From NCBI RefSeq assembly GCF_037975245.1, contig NC_092563.1, positions 27,987,960-28,051,959 of the forward strand: a DNA stretch of 64,000 nucleotides, read 5' to 3'. Below are positions 23,051-34,266 of the stretch, piece after piece. Made by a program: the position numbers and the translations under genes. The notes beneath the pieces were generated by a model. The model saw only the letters and a list, made by a program, of their open reading frames with translations, was not told where the DNA came from and made no database searches. Positions within the stretch are counted from its first letter, which is position 1, and each line of letters opens with the position of its first letter. Source of the DNA: Apostichopus japonicus. Taxonomy: Eukaryota; Echinodermata; Holothuroidea; Aspidochirotida; Stichopodidae.

Positions 23051-23165
23051 CACTGAGTAAATCTAGAATAGCGCCCCCTCCTGTAGACTGATCCTGATTA
23101 GGCTGCATTGTTGGAATGGAAGGAATTGTTCCACTGTCACCGATCAGGTCCAAAAGACCGTTACT
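23051..23165 (-). CDS. AP1G1: AP1G1 exon 17 (hinge, clathrin-box-like motifs)
   Basis: 115 nt, phase 0 in and 1 out. SNGLLDLIGDSGTIPSIPTM, then PNQDQSTGGGAILDLLS. It contains two LLDLL-type boxes, as in human ANDLLDLLGGN ... GGELLDLLGD, which bind the clathrin terminal domain. Acceptor TTTCCTGCAG, donor GTAGGT. Coding sequence resumes here after the 4.5-kb intron containing the satellite array. Confidence 0.95.
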
Positions 23166-23299
23166 CTGCAGGAAACAACAGATGCATATTCAACGTAAAC
23201 CATAATAATCCATTAAACGTTTCTTACTGTTTACACTGTAGAAAATCAAAGGTACACATTTTAAACATACATAAAGATTTGTAAAAGAGAGATAAATAT

Positions 23300-24020
23300 T
23301 AAGAAGAACCCACTTATTACGGATATAAGTGTATTTATCTTCTTTATTTTGTTTGTCATTTCTTATTTGTTTGTTTTGTTTTTGTTTTGTTCCTTTTTAT
23401 TATTATTATTATTATAATAATGAAACGAAATACTACTTCAGGAAAGAAGCTTCAAAAGCCTAACAATACAGCAAGGTCTTGTATTGAAGGAAATTTAAAT
23501 AGATAAATTAAATAAAATACATGAAAACCTTAATTAGAAAAGTGTTTTAATAAAGTTTAATGTTGTCAAATGTTTGTCATTTAAATATAATCAATTCTAA
23601 TGCTGCAAGCCTTTGCATCTATACTTCACTTATTATGCTATTTTAAGAGACTTGCTTTGTTGGTTATGTACTCAATTGCAGCTTAGTGAACCTTGTTCCA
23701 TTACACAGCTATACTAACTCATGCAATAGTTGTCACTGTTGTCCAAAAGATCTTGCTATTCAAACTTGAGCCCAAAACATCTTTTTCATCTCTCAGTCCA
23801 ACTTAACTCAAATTTCTTTTCTCACATGTTCACAAAAAGTCAAGATAGCATGCTTGGTATACTAAGTGACAGAATGGAAAAATGAAGGATGCCAGAGAAA
23901 AAAGAAGAAAAAAAACAGGTTGTTTACCAAAGATAGCATCCCTTGGTGGGAAAAATTGGGAAGGGTTTGTTCGTTTTATAGTTATTTAGAATACAAATAT
24001 GGCTCAATATGATCATTTAT
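23300..24020. other. AP1G1 intron 16-17, unique part
   Basis: AT-rich intron sequence between exon 17 and the satellite array, with (TTA)n near 23398-23418. No exon or named repeat seen. Confidence 0.5.
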
Positions 24021-24027
24021 ACAGACC

Positions 24028-27000
24028 TAAACCCGAGCTGCTCTTTTTATTGTGTTTTTTTATCGCTGTGTATCTGTGTACGTTTTTTACATATTTGTTG
24101 ATATAAACAATACCTCATGTTGCTGTGCTATGTTGATCATCCTAAACCCCTAGCTTCTCTTTTGATTGTGTTTTTTATCGCTGTGTATGTGTTTTTTACA
24201 TATTTGTTGATATCAACAATACCTCATGTTGCTGTGCTATGTTGATCGTCCTAAACCCCTAGCTTCTCTTTTGATTGTGGTTTTTTATCGCTGTGTATCT
24301 GTGTATGTGTTTTTTACATATTTGTTGATATCAACAATACCTCATGTTGCTGTGCTATGTTGATCGTCCTAAACCCCTAGCTTCTCTTTTGATTGTGGTT
24401 TTTTCCCTGTGTATCTGTGTATGTGTTTTTTACATATTTGTTGATATCAACAATACCTCATGTTGCTGTGCTATGTTGATCGTCCTAAACCCCTAGCTTC
24501 TCTTTTGATTGTGATTTTTTACAGCTGTGTATATGTGTATGTTATATTTACATATTTGTTGATATAAACAATACCTCATGTTGCTGTGCTATGTTGATCG
24601 TCTTTAACCCCTAGCTTCTCTTTTGATTGTGTTTTTTATCGCTGTGTATGTGTTTTTTACATATTTGTTGATATAAACAATACCTCATGTTGCTGTGCTA
24701 TGTTGATCGTCCTAAACCCCTAGCTTCTCTTTTGATTGTGTTTTTTATCGCTGTGTATGTTTTTTACATATTTGTTGATATCAACAATACCTCATGTTGC
24801 TGTGCTATGTTGATCGTCTTTAACCCCTAGCTTCTCTTTTGATTGTGTTTTTTATCGCTGTGTATGTGTTTTTTACATATTTGTTGATATAAACAGTACC
24901 TCATGTTGCTGTGCTATGTTGATCGTCCTAAACCCCTAGCTTCTCTTTTGATTGTGTTTTTTATCGCTGTGTATGTTTTTTACATATTTGTTGATATCAA
25001 CAATACCTCATGTTGCTGTGCTATGTTGATCGTCCTAAACCCCTAGCTTCTCTTTTGATTGTGGTTTTTTATCGCTGTGTATCTGTGTATGTGTTTTTTA
25101 CAAATTTGTTGATATCAACAATACCTCATGTTGCTGTGCTATGTTGATCATCCTAAACCCCTAGCTTCTCTTTTGATTGTGGTTTTTTCCCTGTGTATCT
25201 GTGTATGTGTTTTTACATATTTGTTGATATCAACAATACCTCATGTTGCTGTGCTATGTTGATCATCCTAAACCCCTAGCTTCTCTTTTGATTGTGTTTT
25301 TTTATCGCTGTGTATCTGTGTATGTTATATTTACATATTTGTTGATATCAACAATACCTCATGTTGCTGTGCTATGTTGATCATCCTAAACCCCTAGCTT
25401 CTCTTTTTATTGTGTTTTTTTATCGCCGTGTATCTGTGTATGTTATATTTACATATTTGTTGATATAAACAATACCTCATGTTGCTGTGCTATGTTGATC
25501 ATCCTAAACCCCTGGCTTCTCTTTTTATTGTGTTTTTTTATCGCTGTGTATCTGTGTATGTTATATTTACATATTTGTTGATATAAACAATACCTCATGT
25601 TGCTGTGCTATGTTGATCATCCTAAACCCCTAGCTTCTCTTTTGATTGTGATTTTTTACAGCTGTGTATCTGTGTATGTTATATTTACATATTTGTTGAT
25701 ATCAACAATACCTCATGTTGCTGTGCTATGTGGATCATCCTAAACCCCTAGCTTCTCTTTTGATTGTGGTTTTTTATCGCTGTGTATCTGTGTATGTGTT
25801 TTTTACATATTTGTTGATATCAACAATACCTCATGTTGCTGTGCTATGTTGATCGTCCTAAACCCCTAGCTTCTCTTTTGATTGTGGTTTTTTCCCTGTG
25901 TATCTGTGTATGTGTTTTTTACATATTTGTTGATATCAACAATACCTCATGTTGCTGTGCTATGTTGATCATCCTAAACCCCTAGCTTCTCTTTTGATTG
26001 TGGTTTTTTCCCTGTGTATCTGTGTATGTGTTTTTTACATATTTGTTGATATCAACAATACCTCATGTTGCTGTGCTATGTTGATCATCCTAAACCCCTA
26101 GCTTCTCTTTTGATTGTGATTTTTTACAGCTGTGTATCTGTGTATGTTATATTTACATATTTGTTGATATAAACAATACCTCATGTTGCTGTGCTATGTT
26201 GATCATCCTAAACCCCTGGCTTCTCTTTTGATTGTGTTTTATTATCGCTGTGTATCTGTGTATGTTATATTTACATATTTGTTGATATAAACAATACCTC
26301 ATGTTGCTGTGCTATGTTGATCATCCTAAACCCCTAGCTTCTCTTTTGATTGTGTTTTTTATCGCTGTGTATGTTTTTTACATATTTGTTGATATAAACA
26401 ATACCTCATGTTGCTGTGCTATGTTGATCGTCCTAAACCCCTAGCTTCTCTTTTGATTGTGGTTTTTTCCCTGTGTATCTGTGTATGTGTTTTTTACATA
26501 TTTGTTGATATCAACAATACCTCATATTGCTGTGCTATGTTGATCGTCCTAAACCCCTAGCTTCTCTTTTGATTGTGGTTTTTTCCCTGTGTATCTGTGT
26601 ATGTGTTTTTTACATATTTGTTGATATCAACAATACCTCATGTTGCTGTGCTATGTTGATCATCCTAAACCCCTAGCTTCTCTTTTGATTGTGATTTTTT
26701 ACAGCTGTGTATCTGTGTATGTTATATTTAAATATTTGTTGATATAAACAATACCTCATGTTGCTGTGCTATGTTGATCGTCCTAAACCCCTAGCTTCTC
26801 TTTTGATTGTGTTTTTTATCGCTGTGTATGTTTTTTACATATTTGTTGATATCAACAATACCTCATGTTGCTGTGCTATGTTGATCGTCCTAAACCCCTA
26901 GCTTCTCTTTTGATTGTGTTTTTTATCGCTGTGTATGTGTTTTTTACATATATGTTGATATCAACAATACCTCATGTTGCTGTGCTATGTTGATCGTCTT

Positions 27001-27658
27001 TAACCCCTAGCTTCTCTTTTGATTGTGTTTTTTATCGCTGTGTATGTGTTTTTTACATATTTGTTGATATAAACAATACCTCATGTTGCTGTGCTATGTT
27101 GATCGTCCTAAACCCCTAGCTTCTCTTTTGATTGTGTTTTTTATCGCTGTGTATGTTTTTTACATATTTGTTGATATCAACAATACCTCATGTTGCTGTG
27201 CTATGTTGATCGTCCTAAACCCCTAGCTTCTCTTTTGATTGTGGTTTTTTATCGCTGTGTATGTGTTTTTTACATATTTGTTGATATCAACAATACCTCA
27301 TGTTGCTGTGCTATGTTGATCGTCCTAAACCCCTAGCTTCTCTTTTGATTGTGTTTTTATCGCTGTGTATGTGTTTTTTACATATTTGTTGATATCAACA
27401 ATACCTCATGTTGCTGTGCTATGTTGATTGTCCTAAACCCCTAGCTTCTCTTTTGATTGTGTATTTTATCGCTGTGTATGTGTTTTTTACATATTTGTTG
27501 ATATCAACAATACCTCATGTTGCTGTGCTATGTTGATCGTCCTAAACCCCTAGCTTCTCTTTTGATTGTGTTTTTTATTGCTGTGTATCTGTGTATGTGT
27601 TTTTTACATATTTGTTGATATCAACAATACCTCATGTTGCTGTGCTATGTTGATCATT
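24028..27658 (-). repeat. About 113-bp satellite array whose unit contains the exon 16 end and splice donor
   Basis: Thirty-two tandem units of about 105-121 bp. The conserved plus-strand core is ATACCTCATGTTGCTGTGCT, then ATGTTGATC, CCTAAACCCCTAGCTTCTCT and a T-rich spacer, ending in a near-perfect 16-bp palindrome TTGTTGATATCAACAA. Unit core starts lie near 24114, 24221, 24341, 24457 ... 27514 and 27631. At least three spacer types occur (TTTTTTATCGCTGTGTATG; TTTTTTCCCTGTGTATCTG; ATTTTTTACAGCTGTGTATC). The rightmost unit is AP1G1 exon 16 itself: its last 27 coding bases and GTATTG donor equal the unit core, so all other units are intronic copies of an exon-donor boundary. Confidence 0.97.
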
Positions 27659-27772
27659 TCTCCCTTCTGTGGTGCACTGATTTGATCATCCAGTAATTCT
27701 CCATTGTTCCTAGGTAGATCGTCCTCATCCACTTTCTTCTCTATTGGAGGCATCTTCTCTAAGAGACCGGCT
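27631..27772 (-). CDS. AP1G1: AP1G1 exon 16 (trunk-hinge junction; 3' end is a satellite unit)
   Basis: 142 nt, phase 2 in and 0 out: AGLLEKMPPIEKKVDEDDLP then RNNGELLDDQ and ending MINIAQQHE. LLEKMPPIEK corresponds to human LLERMPVMEK. Acceptor AATTTCAG, donor GTATTG. The last nine codons coincide with the unit of the adjacent intronic satellite. Reading past the donor meets a stop 11 codons later (VLLISTNM then TAA), so use of a more distal copy of the donor would truncate the protein. Confidence 0.93.
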
Positions 27773-28178
27773 CTGAAATTAATAATTAATAATAATAAAT
27801 AAATAATAACACAGAATGATCAGTAAAGCACCTGGGGCATCTGCAATGACCTGTGAACACAAATTTTGAGATTCAAAATGCAAAGTAAATGCTTAAATTG
27901 ACTTTGTTGGAAAGATTGAGACTGTAGATCAAAGTGCATGATGGACTTACAACCGACGCCAAATCTAACAACGTCTTAGAAATTTATCTACGTTCTTTGG
28001 CTTCGACCAATTTATGCATTATGACATACTTTTCACATCTAACAAATCGGTAGGAGTTAAAAACACTCAAGATATATATATATATATATCAAAACCTATC
28101 ATTTTGGTTTGATGATGATGGAATTTCATACAAATTTCAATTGTTCTGTAGTATTTGTCAAGAACTTGTCGGACATAC

Positions 28179-28283
28179 CTCATGTTGTCGTGGTCTCGTA
28201 ATAAAGCCTGGAATTCTACTGAACGCTGCTGTAACTCCATGTCAAGACTCTGCGTGTAGGGCATAACAGCTAACTTGATTTTC
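28179..28283 (-). CDS. AP1G1: AP1G1 exon 15 (trunk)
   Basis: 105 nt, phase 2 in and out: KIKLAVMPYTQSLDMELQQR then SVEFQALLRDHDNM, matching human [22 protein letters not shown]. Acceptor CTCACCAG, donor GTATGT. Its end AACATGAG|GTATGT resembles the exon 16 end. Confidence 0.95.
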
Positions 28284-28977
28284 CTGGTGAGACAAAAGGG
28301 ACAAATCAGTTCAAATCTTAATATGAAGAGATCCGGGCACTAAACAACAGTAATTCATTTCAGTTTTTACCAGGTACCACAAAAACAAGTTGAAAAGGGC
28401 ATGGCAGTAACCGCCATGGGTCAGGAACCCCCAGAAGGCATCAAATCTGATACTGTGTAGTCAGTCCACCTCATGCACATTTGGGGAGATGATCACATTA
28501 ACCGTGATTTGAATGTGACATCTGCGAACACATTAACACACACAGAATCCATTTGATGTGGATTTTGATCCATCTGATATTTTAGAACTTCCAAACAAGG
28601 GTTCATCATAGGCAATAATTTTTTAACTTTCTGTTGTACAGCATCTGGTTTGCTGCTTCCCAGATACAATGAGTTTCATTAACTTGGCCATATTTTATAA
28701 GTACCTCTCAAATAGTTTTCTGCAGAGAGTGGGCTACAATAATAATACCCTGCAGATCGTTCAGACAGATATGACCCCACCTACCCTACCTCCCAAACCC
28801 CCCACCCCCTTCACCCTTTCTCTGTTGATAATGGTCATCCATATATCCAGAAACATACTGTACCACTCACACACATCGTTTAGCCATTCCTTTAACCTTA
28901 CATTTAAAGTAAAACATTCATGGCTTGTGTTTGCCCACTTTGATCATTTATTACATGACTGTCCACACTGTACTTAC

Positions 28978-29105
28978 TCTTGTGACCCTGTGAAGCGTGC
29001 GCTGAGTTTCATGATGGCCAGTAAGGTGTACTCTTTGGTAATTTGAGTGGACGTGGTGGTCATCAGAACAGACTCAAGCAAATTAAGAACCTGGACCTCA
29101 GAGAC
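28978..29105 (-). CDS. AP1G1: AP1G1 exon 14 (trunk)
   Basis: 128 nt, phase 0 in and 2 out: VSEVQVLNLLESVLMTTTST then QITKEYTLLAIMKLSARFTG. Human: VTEDEVLDILESVLISN ... YALTAIMKLSTRF. Acceptor CCTTTTGTAG, donor GTAAGT. Confidence 0.95.
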
Positions 29106-29349
29106 CTACAAAAGGCAAACCATCAGATTTTGTTTTCATGAGCAAAAAAACTATTTCACTCCTACTGGAGACAAAAAGGGTAGTAGTGTTGGAGAATCAA
29201 AAAAGAAAAACGAGAACAGGTTTCTGCAATTACAAAGATGAACTATTGCAACTTTGTTGCAACCTTGGAGGGATTTTTTGTCTCTCAGCCACAAAAGTAA
29301 AATGAGCTGGCAAACTCCCTTCTCAGTTAATAACGATGACTTTCAGCCC

Positions 29350-29480
29350 TGATTCTTATATGTAAATTTAACTGTCTGTATGTCCATCCGTATCTCTTAA
29401 TGTGTTCTTAGTTTGTTTTCGTTTCAGTTTAAAGAAGATCCTGCTAGGATCATAACCTCAGGCCATGTAACTTTTGCATA
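29350..29480 (+). repeat. Interspersed repeat R2, copy 2
   Basis: TTCGTTTCAGTTTAAAGAAG then ATCCTGCTAGGATC and AACCTCAGGCC, the same core as 22590-22765. Located in AP1G1 intron 13-14. Confidence 0.55.
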
Positions 29481-29489
29481 TCTAGCTAC

Positions 29490-31760
29490 AACTGTAAGAA
29501 TTTTTTTTAGAGGTACAAAGTGGGTTTTGATGGGTTTTCTCATAATTTTTATTTATGTTTGTTTCTGTGAAAGCAAACACTCTCTCAAGATCTTCACCAT
29601 CTGCTCTGGAACTTAAATTAGTTCTTGTGGTCACATGAATTTGCTAAGCATGTATAAAGGACACGTTGCAAACTCCATCAGCTGAATTTACATTTCAATT
29701 ACCATGTTTTTAAACTATTAAGACTTTATTCTTGGACATAAGTGATACTTTTCATGGGATGTTCTCTACTTGTCTTCATTATATAGGCTGGTGCTACCTT
29801 GTTACTTAAACAGGGAGATAAATACACCTCATTTAGTTTCATCATTCACTGTCAAATGCAAACCGTCACAAAAACGACACAAAACTAATAATTAAGAGAA
29901 ACAAACTTCATTGCCAAGCAGAGCATTAATTAACCACAACAACTCATAAAATAACTCAAACAAAGGACACACTCTCATTGTCCAATAAAATAAGGTGTAT
30001 CATAATTCAGACAACTTCTTGACCTTTTCTTTCACGATGAAGTTGTTTTATAATTATACTGAGAATGGCAAATTCATCTTCAACTACGAGCAAAGATTTG
30101 TACTACTGTTTCTTAGTAAAAGGATCATATTGTCAACTTCACCCATCCCAAATAGTTTATAAACTTGTAAGGAGAGGGTTCGATGTTGTCTTTGCACATG
30201 ACATACTTTGACGACTTCTAAACAAACTAATAAAAATCATGTGTTCTGTTCATCTCTACCCTGTTTGCCTCTCTTTCATCTACTATGCGTTCTTGGGTTC
30301 TATGCGTTCTTGGGTTTTATCAAGCTTAAATCCTTTCGACTATCTATAATGTCTGTTTCCTAGTTTTTCGGACCTTTCCCTTAAATTATGTCATAAACAT
30401 TATACGTGGGTGATAAACCTGTATGTTTCTTATCTTTCTTGCCATAGTTCAAGAATGGCGACACTTTCCTCTCTCATTCACAACAACATCACAGCATTTC
30501 GTATCTTTAGTAGTTATACTATCTTGACTTGTAGATAGGAAGAAACAACAAGAGTGGGATGGAGTGGGATGATTAGGATAGGTAATATTCTGTAACCATA
30601 GCAACCATAGATTATGAAGGATACAAGAGCAGCAGCAAGATAACAGAGTGCCTTACTTAATGCAGGGTTCGAGTATTGAGGAAAGCACTGGCTGAAAGTG
30701 ATAGGATTGTTGGATAACCAGACAATGTAAACAACACAGCAACATTAATGTCAAGATTAACCCTAACTATGCATTCCTGAATTATTATTTTCCAATTCTG
30801 TCCAAACCCAAAGCCTTGCCAACTCCCTTCCTCCCCCCTTCCAAAGAAAAAATATTAAATTAAACACTTCTCATTGACACGTCCAGTGTTTCATGCAACT
30901 TTCTCACAAAGGAAAATGTTGTCTTTTCGGGTGAAATTCTACACACTCTAATAGTAACCATCATAAACAGGTACAACAAGAGCATTTGTCCAAAGGGAGA
31001 GGGTTTCAATGTTTCACCGCTCCACTGAAGGATTTGTAAATAATATCAAACATGTACTAGTGTGTGCACGTTTGCAATTTATTGGACATAATCATGGGGT
31101 ATTACTGGTTTGACCTTTGAACTTGAATATATATTGAATTATATTGAATGTATGTTAATTGTCAATGATGTGTGTCATCCCTGATGATGATTGTCATATC
31201 TGACTGAGTTTGAGATTATTGATCTCATCAACAAGTAGGACAGTTTATTTTGGTTGTCTAACACAGATTAGTGCATCCTAAAAGTTACATGGTAATGACG
31301 ATTACTTTTATTGAAAAAAAAAACCCTGCCTGTTCCTTTGGAAACCCAAAGGCTACTTCTGGTCTTCCAACAAGATCAGTAACCTTCCATTTTAATGAAG
31401 GGTTAGATGAAGGGTGAAGGGTTATGACCTGAAATACACTGGTTGGCCCCTTGGACAATTCAAAGTATAGCTTTGGCTGTCCGACAAAATTATTGCACAG
31501 TGGAAGGTTCACTTTACTTTAATATGATTTGACTGGAAAAAAAACTGGTGTCCTCTTCCTTGGACAATCCAGAGGATGTTTGTGTTCCCTTATACTACTA
31601 GAAAATCTCGAGAAAAAAATTACCCGGGTAACTAAAGCTTCTTTCTCTAGTAAAAGCAAACAAACAGACAATCAGAAAAATCAAAGGAAAGCCAAACTGT
31701 TTAATGAAATAGCAGCAGCAGGTTTGGGGATTAAGTGACATGTTAGTTAGAATAGAGGTG
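29490..31760. other. AP1G1 intron 13-14, remainder
   Basis: Intronic sequence with no exon I can support. It ends in a short tandem repeat near 31765. Confidence 0.5.
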
Positions 31761-31764
31761 TTAT

Positions 31765-31848
31765 TTGAGGGAGAGGGTGGGTTATGAAGTCAGAGGGTGG
31801 ATTATGAAGTCAGAGGGGGTGGATTATGAAGTCTGAGGGTGACTAGTG
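31765..31848. repeat. Short tandem repeat GTGGATTATGAAGTCAGAGG
   Basis: Three to four copies of a 24-27 bp unit of the form GAGGGTGGATTATGAAGTCA, directly downstream (in transcription direction) of the possible long form of AP1G1 exon 13. Confidence 0.8.
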
Positions 31849-31860
31849 CAGTAAACACAC

Positions 31861-31938
31861 CTCCTCCTCTACATCAACGTGTTCGTAGGGCTGATGATGA
31901 CTGACATCTTCAATAGACTTGACGTAGTAGGTACGTAC
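31861..31938 (-). CDS. AP1G1: Possible alternative 3' extension of AP1G1 exon 13
   Basis: Reading through the GTACGT donor gives 26 open codons ([20 protein letters not shown] then VDVEEE) ending exactly at a second donor GTGTGT, in phase 0. It would insert an acidic 26-residue loop before VSEVQVLNLLE. Possibly chance. Confidence 0.3.
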
Positions 31939-32028
31939 CTGGATGGGCTCTTCCTCGTCAACCACGCCGGCCACCAACAAATCTCCAAATTCCCCGATAC
32001 ACCACGTAGCAACCTGTGCCAGTGGTTG
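31939..32028 (-). CDS. AP1G1: AP1G1 exon 13 (trunk)
   Basis: 90 nt, 30 codons, phase 0: [20 protein letters not shown] then [10 protein letters not shown]. Human: [20 protein letters not shown] ... EEEEPIQ. Acceptor TTTGTTACAG, donor GTACGT. A second in-frame donor lies 78 nt further on (see the extension at 31861-31938). Confidence 0.96.
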
Positions 32029-32694
32029 CTGTAACAAAGTGAGCAAATAATATATATATAAATTCATGTTATTAAAGATAATTGTGCATAAAGGTTACTT
32101 GCAATAGATGGCGAAGTCTGGCAAGCTTTTGTCCAGTAATTTTGTAATTTGTGACATTGCCAGGAGGATTGTGTGCATTTGTACTGTCTTTGTACTATCA
32201 TGTATAAAAATATTTAAAAAAATCAACAGCAAATATGCTACTTTTAATACAAATTTCATACCCACATTTGCTTCTCATTCCATGACAAAGTTAACCTTTT
32301 TTTTTTTGGGGGTGGTAAATTCAAATAACTTTCTCAAAAAGTACTGTTACAATTTCATATAAATAACAGTGCGTGCAAGTTAAAAAAAATTAATACCACT
32401 TGCGATCTCACAATTAACAACCTATTATTACATAATATTGTTTTCAAGGCAGTAAACAGCCTTGACATTGTATTCTAGTATGTGACAATGTATACATGAA
32501 ATCAATGGTGGTATTGATATAGCTTTTTTACTCTTTAATCACATTGTTACATTTTTCTTTTTCATTTTGGGGGGTTGGGGGGGTGGTACGTAGGGGAATG
32601 ACCTGATTATGATTTTGACATGTATTGACTTTGCTTCAAAACACAATTTTCTACATAGCATATACAAATACATCCATAGAAATATAAGTCTAAC

Positions 32695-32872
32695 CTGGTT
32701 TATATCTTCTTTCAAGGCTTTAAATAACTGCTGAACAATATAGGGGTGCAAGGATGAACTCTCGGAGATCATTTGAATCAACATGGACACTGATTCATCG
32801 GGAACGTCATTTCCAGCTGCGGTCAAAACTCTCATCATGGTGTCTATATGCCATCTCTTATTCGGGGAGTAC
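32695..32872 (-). CDS. AP1G1: AP1G1 exon 12 (trunk)
   Basis: 178 nt, phase 2 in and 0 out: YSPNKRWHIDTMMRVLTAAG, then PDESVSMLIQMISESSSLHP and QQLFKALKEDINQ. Human: [20 protein letters not shown]. Donor GTTAGA is weak. Confidence 0.96.
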
Positions 32873-33017
32873 CTGCGCAAAAGACAGATCAAACCAAATA
32901 TCATATTGAAGCACTGATGTTACCTATATCAAAGGTGCACATATATTACTCAAAATAAAAGAATTCATAGAGGTTCACTTGCCACTAGATTCTGAATTGT
33001 ACATTGACAATGGCAGT

Positions 33018-33060
33018 GGTTTGGGGGGGGGGGGGGTAGGGTGAGGAAGGGGGGGCAGTG
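33018..33060. repeat. Poly-G tract in AP1G1 intron 11-12
   Basis: A run of 14 G, then GTAGGGTGAGGAAGGGGGGG. A candidate G-quadruplex on the plus strand (C-rich in the transcript). Confidence 0.6.
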
Positions 33061-33537
33061 AAAACTGACACCAGTTTGTTGGTTAGGTAGACCAGAGTGC
33101 CAATGTGAAGGAGATAGGTAAGGGAAAGATGATGAGGGAGGAATGAGGGAGAAAAGGGAGGAATGAACTTACTGAAGTAACTGCAATAACTGTTTACGTA
33201 GAGTTATCAAACAGTGACAAGAAAGTCTCAAATACATGCAAAAGGTAGGCTAGGCCTGAATACAATTGTTTTTAAAAAAGGGGTTTTACAGCAAGAAATT
33301 CGTCTGTAATCAAAAAGTGAATCACAAACTTCTTCATGACTGTAAGTGCCAGCCAGGAGTTAAAAGCATACCCCCACACCAAGCACCACACCCCAGGGTC
33401 ACTAAGCATAACCTAGACAGTGACAGGAAAAGGTTCTTCTTCTACAGATTTTTTAATATTTTTTTTATTACAAGATGCAGACATTTCTAAGCTCAGAGTT
33501 TATTTTGCCCTCTGCTGTTTGAAGTATAATTACTCAC

Positions 33538-33678
33538 CTCTCACATGCTTGCAGTATGTTTGACGCGACATACGACTTGAAGTCTGGGTCACACTTGTCC
33601 AGATAAAAGATAAGCTCCTTAATCATCGTACGGACATTAGAAGGGTTGATGAGAGCAAAACACAGCTCCACAGCTCGT
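33538..33678 (-). CDS. AP1G1: AP1G1 exon 11 (trunk)
   Basis: 141 nt, phase 2 in and out: RAVELCFALINPSNVRTMIK then ELIFYLDKCDPDFKSYVASN and ILQACE. Human: [20 protein letters not shown]. Acceptor TCTTCCTCAG, donor GTGAGT. Confidence 0.95.
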
Positions 33679-34152
33679 CTGAGGAAGAGACAAACAGAGT
33701 TAAACCGGTTCTCACGATTTCATCATTCGTCCTGTTCAAAATCATTTAACTGACTAACCATTTTGATGGCCGCCCTTCAGGCGCAAGGTGACCGTATTCC
33801 ACTAGGCCAGAAGGACTGATCTACTCAATGTGGAATGTCGAACAATAAGCTTTGACTTGTTTTGTGGTAATTTTGAGACCTGTCAAAAACTTATTTCATG
33901 ATGCTAATTTGCATATTTGCATTACTGAAATTGCCTTACTAATTTCATAAAAAAGAAATTGGATTGGAAGGGTACTTTTGCAAGAGGGATTTGACCCATG
34001 AGAATCATTTCCAGTATTTATAATTTAAAATTTTCATTACTATTATTATTAGTATCATTATTTACTAATGGGAATGGAAAATTCCTTCCATAACCATTTA
34101 AAACCTTGTCCAAACATTACAAAACACAGAAACCAACCAAAGATGAACTCAC

Positions 34153-34266
34153 TTTTGAATGGATATGTCAGGATCTTTCAGACAGTCAATGATTGTACTT
34201 CTGTGCCTCTGTACAGCATTGGTATCTGCTTTTACTGTCCTCAGCAGTGTGTTCAGGGCTACATAC
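34153..34266 (-). CDS. AP1G1: AP1G1 exon 10 (trunk)
   Basis: 114 nt, phase 2 in and out: [20 protein letters not shown] then [17 protein letters not shown]. Human: [20 protein letters not shown]. Acceptor TTATTTGAAG, donor GTGAGT. Confidence 0.95.

Noticed and set aside
24028-27658. CRISPR-like array
   Set aside because: Repeats are head-to-tail near-identical 113-bp units without unique spacers, in animal intronic DNA. It is a satellite.
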